From NCBI GenBank assembly GCA_002863125.1, contig PKEB01000005.1, positions 1 through 64,000 of the forward strand: 64,000 nt of DNA, in the 5' to 3' direction. The DNA is from Flavobacteriales bacterium (lineage in GTDB: Bacteria; Bacteroidota; Bacteroidia; Flavobacteriales_D; Sanyastnellaceae). The notes under the pieces are model-generated. The model searched no databases. It was not told where the DNA came from and was given only the letters and a program-made list of their open reading frames with translations. Position 1 is the first letter of the stretch. Each line of letters begins with the position of its first letter. Of this stretch, positions 59,592-64,000 are shown one piece after another. A program made the translations under genes and the position numbers.

Positions 59592-59599
59592 TACCTTGT
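59592..59599 (+). promoter_or_regulatory. -7-like element TACCTTGT four bases before a small gene
   Basis: TACCTTGT, TGCC, then ATG at 59604. Keeps the TAnnTT core at the leaderless spacing. Confidence 0.4.
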
Positions 59600-59603
59600 T
59601 GCC

Positions 59604-59795
59604 ATGGAAAAATCAACACCACCTCCAACCAAGGATTCTTTTTGGCATTACATCAATCCCGTCTGCCTCTCAGCAGGCATCATCGGACTCGCTTTGCATT
59701 TTGAAGTAAAGATGCTGGATCTGGGGTTGACCGGGTTGGGCCTTTGGGGGCTGACCGGCATTTGGGGACTTCAAAAAGAAGGGGTTATCAAATGA
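59604..59795 (+). CDS. Small membrane protein, unknown (63 residues)
   Basis: Starts MEKSTPPPTKDSFWHYI; two short hydrophobic stretches (about 17-31 and 36-56). A longer frame continues upstream to 58902, but that part is antisense to the DUF418 gene. No family recognised. The promoter element four bases before the ATG supports it. Confidence 0.6.
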   Translation: MEKSTPPPTKDSFWHYINPVCLSAGIIGLALHFEVKMLDLGLTGLGLWGLTGIWGLQKEGVIK

Positions 59796-59814
59796 ACGAA
59801 CTCCCTTGGTATTC

Positions 59815-59985
59815 ATGAAGCCGCTGAAAAAAGTGTTTTGGGTGGTCGTTATGCTGGCATTGATTGGGTCACTGGCGGATATGCGCAGCAGCCATCCCGT
59901 CCTTTTTTATGGAATGGTCCATACATGCATTGTCGTCTTGATTGACAGGAAACCTTGGTTAGAACGACCGGCTTTCCGAAATTGA
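59815..59985 (+). CDS. Small membrane protein, unknown (56 residues)
   Basis: Starts MKPLKKVFWVVVMLALIGSL; a basic N-terminus, one or two hydrophobic helices (about 8-20 and 27-43) and a basic tail DRKPWLERPAFRN. It sits 19 bp after the previous small gene and 5 bp before the serine hydrolase, so the three may be one operon. No family recognised. Confidence 0.5.
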   Translation: MKPLKKVFWVVVMLALIGSLADMRSSHPVLFYGMVHTCIVVLIDRKPWLERPAFRN

Positions 59986-59990
59986 GCTCC

Positions 59991-61241
59991 ATGATGCATC
60001 CACTTCGAATCCTCTGCCTCCTTGCCATTGCTGTTTCTCTCCACGCCTGCCAACGCGGCACTGAGCAGCAGGTGGGATTGAACACCGAGCCCGTCGCCCT
60101 CGACCTGTCGCAGGACGCTACCTGGTCGAGTCTGGCCACGGCCATTGAATCCGAGGTCGAAAAGGGAAGCATTCCTGGCGCCGTGCTCCTTCTCGCACGA
60201 GAAGGACAGGTTGTGGGCCACCAAGCTTTTGGCGTCAAGGACCCACACAGCGGGGAGCCCATGGATAAGAATGGCCTGTTCCGTATCTGCTCGATGACCA
60301 AGGCCACCACAGCCACGGCAGCCATGATCCTCTGGGAACGCGGTCAATTGGGACTTGATGACCCGGTGTCCATTTATCTTCCTGAATTCGCGAATATTGA
60401 GGTGTTGGACTCCCTCCGGGATGACTCCACAGGCGTGCATTCAGCCTTGCTCCGGCCCGTGACCATTCGCCACCTCATGACCCACACAAACGGCATCCCT
60501 TACGGTGACATTGGAGAGGAACGGTTTGCCAAGCTCTACGCCAAATACGGTGTCAACGACATCTTTCCCACGGACGGGAGGAGCACGCGTGAAAACATCA
60601 GCAGACTCACGCAGACTGGCCTGACCCATCAACCCGGCGAGGCCTGGACATACGGCCTCGGTCTCGACGTGCTTGTGGCTGTGTTGGAAGTCGCTTCAGG
60701 CGAACCCTATGCTGAATTCCTACGCACCGAACTGCTCGACCCCCTTGGCATGGACCACACGGCTTTTGTTCTTCCTCCAGAACACCAAGCCGATTTGGTC
60801 GAAGTGTGGGAAAAGGACAGCGCCGGTGTGTGGCAAAAACATAAGCATCCGAAATACACCACCGATTACCCCCTTCGTTCCGACTGGCCCATGTGTGCTG
60901 GGGGAGCCGGCCTGACTAGCTCTGCGCTGGACTATGCTCGGTTTCTTCAGATGATCATCGACAGGGGGGACATCCCCGGAGGCCGATTGCTAGAAGAATC
61001 CACCATCGACACCTTGCTCGCCGACCACGCGCCTGGACTCATCGATGACAACTGGCACCAAGGATTAGCATGTGCAGTGACAAATGAACCCGCAAACGGT
61101 GGGTTTTGGTGGGGAGGCTATTTCAACACCCAGTATTTCGGTAATTCTTCAACCGGAGAAATCGCAGTGCTCATGAAGCAGACCTACGGCCTCCGAAACG
61201 ACAACACTTCCTTGACCTTTTACGAGGTTATGAACCGGTGA
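59991..61241 (+). CDS. Beta-lactamase-fold serine hydrolase, lipoprotein
   Basis: 416 residues from the ATG at 59991; lipobox with Cys at 20 (SLHACQ). Class C/DD-peptidase motifs: SMTK (Ser101, Lys104), YGL in place of YxN (Tyr221), HLMTHTNGIPYG and GGAGLTSSALDYARF. Such proteins act as esterases, D-aminopeptidases or carboxypeptidases rather than antibiotic-destroying lactamases. Substrate unknown. Confidence 0.9.
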   Translation: MMHPLRILCLLAIAVSLHACQRGTEQQVGLNTEPVALDLSQDATWSSLATAIESEVEKGSIPGAVLLLAREGQVVGHQAFGVKDPHSGEPMDKNGLFRICSMTKATTATAAMILWERGQLGLDDPVSIYLPEFANIEVLDSLRDDSTGVHSALLRPVTIRHLMTHTNGIPYGDIGEERFAKLYAKYGVNDIFPTDGRSTRENISRLTQTGLTHQPGEAWTYGLGLDVLVAVLEVASGEPYAEFLRTELLDPLGMDHTAFVLPPEHQADLVEVWEKDSAGVWQKHKHPKYTTDYPLRSDWPMCAGGAGLTSSALDYARFLQMIIDRGDIPGGRLLEESTIDTLLADHAPGLIDDNWHQGLACAVTNEPANGGFWWGGYFNTQYFGNSSTGEIAVLMKQTYGLRNDNTSLTFYEVMNR

Positions 61242-61256
61242 TTTTGGGCTCCATAG

Positions 61257-61273
61257 CGGGCTCTAAAAGCCCG
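61257..61273 (+). terminator. Weak hairpin after the serine hydrolase gene
   Basis: CGGGCT/AGCCCG stem with a 5-base loop, 15 bp after the stop codon, without a following T run. May assist termination. Confidence 0.3.
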
Positions 61274-61357
61274 ATAATCCTGAACGACCAACGAATAAAG
61301 TGGAGCCGGCAAGACAGAAGCCCAACCAGAATTGTAAACCAACTGGCTGCATCAATA

Positions 61358-62134
61358 TCACGAGTCCAGATGATGGAATAACTCACGAATGATATCATCC
61401 ATATTTTGGTTCTCGGCCAGCACAGCCCAGTGTAGTGCGCCAGTCTCGCAATCTACAAATCTTAAAGAAGTTAACGTTGATTCTTGATCACACAATTGGC
61501 TAATCAATACCACCCCCTTAGCTCCGGACAATTTACCAGCATCGACTATACTTGACTCGTCATGGAGCCCCGTCAAATTTCGGTGTTGTTCTGAACTTAC
61601 AACATGGAGAGCCTGACGCTCTAGAACGCGAAACTTCTCCAATAATCGAATGCCAAGTGCGGCCTCAAGTGCTACGGAATTTGATGATCCATGACAAGGC
61701 TTATTCTCAAGGGCAACAACGAAAATATTAGAACCTACAGCCTCTTTCGTTTGCACTATCACACGGAGTGGAGAATATTCCTCTGATTGCGGCTGTAACT
61801 CGCCGTAAAATCCACGCGGGTAATCATCGATCCATTTCAATGGATATAGCAACCAACAAAAAACCAAAGACCACCAATTAATCCGTCCTGTTTTCTTGAT
61901 TTCAGTATTTAAATCCGCGTAGCCATCTTTTGCGATTCGCACATCGAGTATACTTCCAGAGACTTTGTCATCCCGGTGACGAATTGGTGTTTGCCCGATA
62001 TACTTTCCATCAGTAAAGACATTTGCTTCACTGGGAGACGAAGTAATCAAGATACTTTGCGAACACGACGGCAGCAGAATCAAAAGGACAAAGAACCAAG
62101 AACCCAACAGCTTTCTATGGATGTGAAAATTCAT
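61358..62134 (-). CDS. PEGA-domain lipoprotein with CsgG/LpoB-like C-terminal half
   Basis: 258 residues from the ATG at 62134; lipobox LLPSCSQ. Residues about 30-80 form a PEGA domain (ITSSPSEANVFTDGKYIGQTPI). A hydrophobic stretch (WWSLVFCWLLYPLKWI) follows. Residues about 125-255 resemble CsgG/LpoB-type domains: LGIRLLEKFRVLERQALHVV, then AGKLSGAKGVVLISQL. Likely an outer-membrane lipoprotein; function unknown. Lies in the AT-richer right end. Confidence 0.75.
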   Translation of the reverse strand: MNFHIHRKLLGSWFFVLLILLPSCSQSILITSSPSEANVFTDGKYIGQTPIRHRDDKVSGSILDVRIAKDGYADLNTEIKKTGRINWWSLVFCWLLYPLKWIDDYPRGFYGELQPQSEEYSPLRVIVQTKEAVGSNIFVVALENKPCHGSSNSVALEAALGIRLLEKFRVLERQALHVVSSEQHRNLTGLHDESSIVDAGKLSGAKGVVLISQLCDQESTLTSLRFVDCETGALHWAVLAENQNMDDIIRELFHHLDS

Positions 62135-62349
62135 CGATTGAAACAAGCAAACACTATGCCACTTTAATGACTACTTCAAGAGGCCAATCGAAAAAATGCA
62201 GTACAAGCAAGTCGAACGGCATCGTAAAATCTGGTAAATGAAGTGACAAAGCATGCACGCTTGCGTTCAGCCAGCGGCTCTTTTACCCACCATTGGCCAT
62301 TTGAACATTTGATAGGAAATTTGCCACTTCCTCTCAACGAATTCCGTAT

Positions 62350-62838
62350 TCAATCGCAAAACCAAGGATGCCTCGGAAAAGCGGTTTTATCAATCGCCTT
62401 ACCCGTCTCAACCCAGATTTTGATTCCTCCTATTACGGCATCGAGGTAAAGGCCCACTTGACGTCGTACAAACAATCCGAAAGCCAGTCCGCGAACGAGC
62501 TTCGGAAATTTCTTCACCGCAAGGGGTGTAACGGAAATTGACAGCTTACATGAATTTGAATCAAGGGGCTCAATGCGCCAAGCGACTTCGTTTTTGGGCT
62601 CACGTTTACTCCCAACTTTTAGGTCGTATCCAATACCTTCGAACCACGCGGTCGATTCGCGGGTAAAGGTGACTCCGTTTAGGTAGGTGATCACATCTGA
62701 CAATCCTTGGTTCGCTTCATTCTTAGTGTGCCTGAGAATGTAGGGATGGCACTCTTCAAGGTGATGATCTGAAGTGATAGCCGCCCAAAGAGTTGGAGCA
62801 GAAACTTGTATGATTTGGGTTGAGGTAATTGATTTCAT
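62350..62838 (-). CDS. SRPBCC (START-like) family protein
   Basis: 162 residues, no signal. Starts MKSITSTQIIQVSAPTLWAAITSDHHLEECHPYI, the usual SRPBCC opening; the central strands and the long C-terminal helix (AFGLFVRRQVGLYLDAVIGGI) complete the helix-grip fold. Such proteins bind hydrophobic ligands. No specific ligand is suggested. Confidence 0.8.
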   Translation of the reverse strand: MKSITSTQIIQVSAPTLWAAITSDHHLEECHPYILRHTKNEANQGLSDVITYLNGVTFTRESTAWFEGIGYDLKVGSKREPKNEVAWRIEPLDSNSCKLSISVTPLAVKKFPKLVRGLAFGLFVRRQVGLYLDAVIGGIKIWVETGKAIDKTAFPRHPWFCD

Positions 62839-63133
62839 CCTGATTGAAGGATCTCTTGTCTAGGGTAATCGCGAATCTCCAAGTTGTGGTTCAACCCATC
62901 GTAATCCCTTGGACATAATGTAAAAAGAACTCACATTTTTGGAGCAAGCGACTTGATGCAAAACCGAACGAATCTAAAGCTTTTGCTCTTATTTCATGAT
63001 TTTCTTTGTCCTTGTTACCACCCGTTTTTCCCTTGAGAAGCAAGAAAGGGGATCCGCATCATGAACTCCCAATGGATTGAGGATTGTTATTTATTCCAAA
63101 TCGAACGCCAAACTTCACTCGTAATGCCTGACA
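62839..63133. other. Non-coding interval, nothing recognised
   Basis: About 295 bp, AT-rich, with stops in all frames; no tRNA-like fold, terminator or clear promoter was found by eye. Confidence 0.5.
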
Positions 63134-63910
63134 CTATTCGTTAATCAAAACAGGCGCTTTACCATCAGTAATAATAAGTTTTGCATTTGGGGATGAGGCT
63201 AACTCCTGCAATACCTCTAGGCTGCGCCATGCAATGTTGTTATCCGTCATACCCTCTTGAATGATGATTTGAGCATCGCGGATGCCTTCAGCTTCAATTC
63301 GCTTTTTCTCGGCGTCCTGGCGAGCTGTCTGGAGCACAAACTCCATACGTTGAGCTTCTTGTTCCGCCTTTAGTTTATTCTCTACAGCAGCATACAACTC
63401 TGCAGGCAGTTCAATACTTTTCAGTAAGACAGCTTCCACGTCTATTCCACGCGGGGTTAAGGTCGCTGCCATTTTCTCTCGCACCGCCAGTTCAATTTCA
63501 TCTCTTTTACCCGAATGCATGTCTTTTGCTAAATACATGGCAGTTACGTCAGCTGCAGCAGATCGAAATGTGTTCTTAACAATCAGTTCATAGTCTCGTT
63601 CAGAGCCCAAATTCTGGATAATGCTTAACACAGCTTCAGGCTGAATCCTGTAAAGAATTGATACCTCGGTGAGAACATTCAACCCTTCCTTTGATGGCAA
63701 GGACAGCCTAAGTTCACCAGAAGTTGTGCGCGTGGGCAAGTCAATTAATACGGTAGTTAATGGGTTCACTATAATTAATCCATCCGTTTTGGTTGAAGGG
63801 TCTAATTTCCCAAGGCGTTGCTTAACATAGATTGTTCCTGGCTTCGCAATCGTGCAAGAAATCATGAATAACGGTAAGCATAGGAGCAACTGACTTTTTC
63901 TCATTTTCAT
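63134..63910 (-). CDS. SPFH/prohibitin-like domain lipoprotein
   Basis: 258 residues from the ATG at 63910 (63904 is an alternative). A lipoprotein signal with lipobox FMISCT replaces the usual N-terminal membrane helix of prohibitins. The SPFH domain spans about 25-190 (LTEVSILYRIQPEAVLSIIQNLG, LTPRGIDVEAVLLKSIELP). It is followed by the typical coiled-coil (AVENKLKAEQEAQRMEF... DAEKKRIEAEGIRDAQ). It probably forms ring-like oligomers on the periplasmic face of a membrane. Confidence 0.85.
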   Translation of the reverse strand: MKMRKSQLLLCLPLFMISCTIAKPGTIYVKQRLGKLDPSTKTDGLIIVNPLTTVLIDLPTRTTSGELRLSLPSKEGLNVLTEVSILYRIQPEAVLSIIQNLGSERDYELIVKNTFRSAAADVTAMYLAKDMHSGKRDEIELAVREKMAATLTPRGIDVEAVLLKSIELPAELYAAVENKLKAEQEAQRMEFVLQTARQDAEKKRIEAEGIRDAQIIIQEGMTDNNIAWRSLEVLQELASSPNAKLIITDGKAPVLINE

Positions 63911-64000
63911 ACTGCAAATAGGCCACACATTACATGATCCTCGACAAAATCAACTGCAGAATTATCCAATTTTCAGTTTAAGTTGTCCAAACTTCAAAAG

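Noticed and set aside
58902-59603. Upstream part of a 297-codon frame ending at 59795
   Set aside because: It is antisense to the DUF418 gene; only the last 63 codons have a sensible membrane-protein sequence and their own promoter element.
62147-62449. 68-codon plus-strand frame at 62243
   Set aside because: It runs antisense into the end of the SRPBCC gene and lacks any protein-like pattern.
1-64000. Insertion sequences, CRISPR arrays, prophage genes, tRNA or rRNA genes
   Set aside because: No transposase, integrase, repeat-spacer pattern, phage structural gene or RNA gene was recognisable by eye on either strand; a tRNA scan could not be run.

Overview
The window is one contiguous piece of a Bacteroidota chromosome, most likely a marine, gliding-type Flavobacteriales or relative. 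The evidence is a SusC/SusD pair, proteins with type IX secretion (T9SS) C-terminal sorting domains, a gliding-motility-type giant adhesin, TonB receptors with carboxypeptidase-like N-terminal domains, lack of Shine-Dalgarno sequences, and promoters with the Bacteroidota -7 element TAnnTTTG. Base composition is G+C-rich for the phylum. It becomes visibly AT-richer around 42.7-45.8 kb, 51.1-52.3 kb, 57.4-58.2 kb and 61.3-64 kb. No tRNA, rRNA, CRISPR array or insertion sequence was recognised.

Layout. 0-8 kb is a polysaccharide utilisation locus on the minus strand: GH3 beta-glucosidase lipoprotein, an A-B-A-B glycan-binding-like secreted protein, SusC, and SusD cut by the left edge. A divergent GH2 beta-mannosidase lipoprotein follows. 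11-18.6 kb holds a translationally coupled pair of cupredoxin proteins and a convergent 1818-residue adhesin. 18.7-29.9 kb holds amt, a regulator-like protein, a YdbS/YdbT-type pair, a SulP transporter without a STAS domain, a porin-like barrel, and a coupled isoaspartyl peptidase/cysteine-dioxygenase-methyltransferase fusion. 30-35.5 kb holds a GH16 laminarinase, GapN, a BaiN-like flavoprotein, pterin dehydratase and a rhodanese. 35.5-42 kb holds two divergent TonB systems that look metal-directed: a His-rich protein, receptor and DUF4625 lipoprotein on one side, and a Cys-plug receptor with a thioredoxin on the other. 42.7-45.6 kb is an alkane monooxygenase/TetR unit with two matching palindromic operators. 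46-55 kb holds secreted enzymes (nuclease/phosphatase family, two related esterases, GH53 galactanase) and outer-membrane proteins. 55.3-58.2 kb is a probable zinc-homeostasis locus: a Fur/Zur regulator, MerC-like protein, COG0523 GTPase and a Cys-rich mini-protein. 58.3-64 kb holds DUF418, a beta-lactamase-fold serine hydrolase and three small-family genes.

Taken together, GH3, GH16, GH53, GH2, SusCD and the esterases indicate a degrader of algal or plant polysaccharides (beta-glucans, galactan, mannan). The TonB, Zur and COG0523 genes indicate metal scavenging.

The strongest cross-cutting signal is a -7-type promoter element (TAnnTT) placed exactly six bases before the start codon of ten separate genes. 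This predicts many leaderless mRNAs in this organism. Other points to check are the alkB operator/promoter architecture, the palindromes in the zur-merC gap, the perfect 22-bp palindrome before the Cys-rich gene, the split cupredoxin pair, and the thiol-dioxygenase-methyltransferase fusion.
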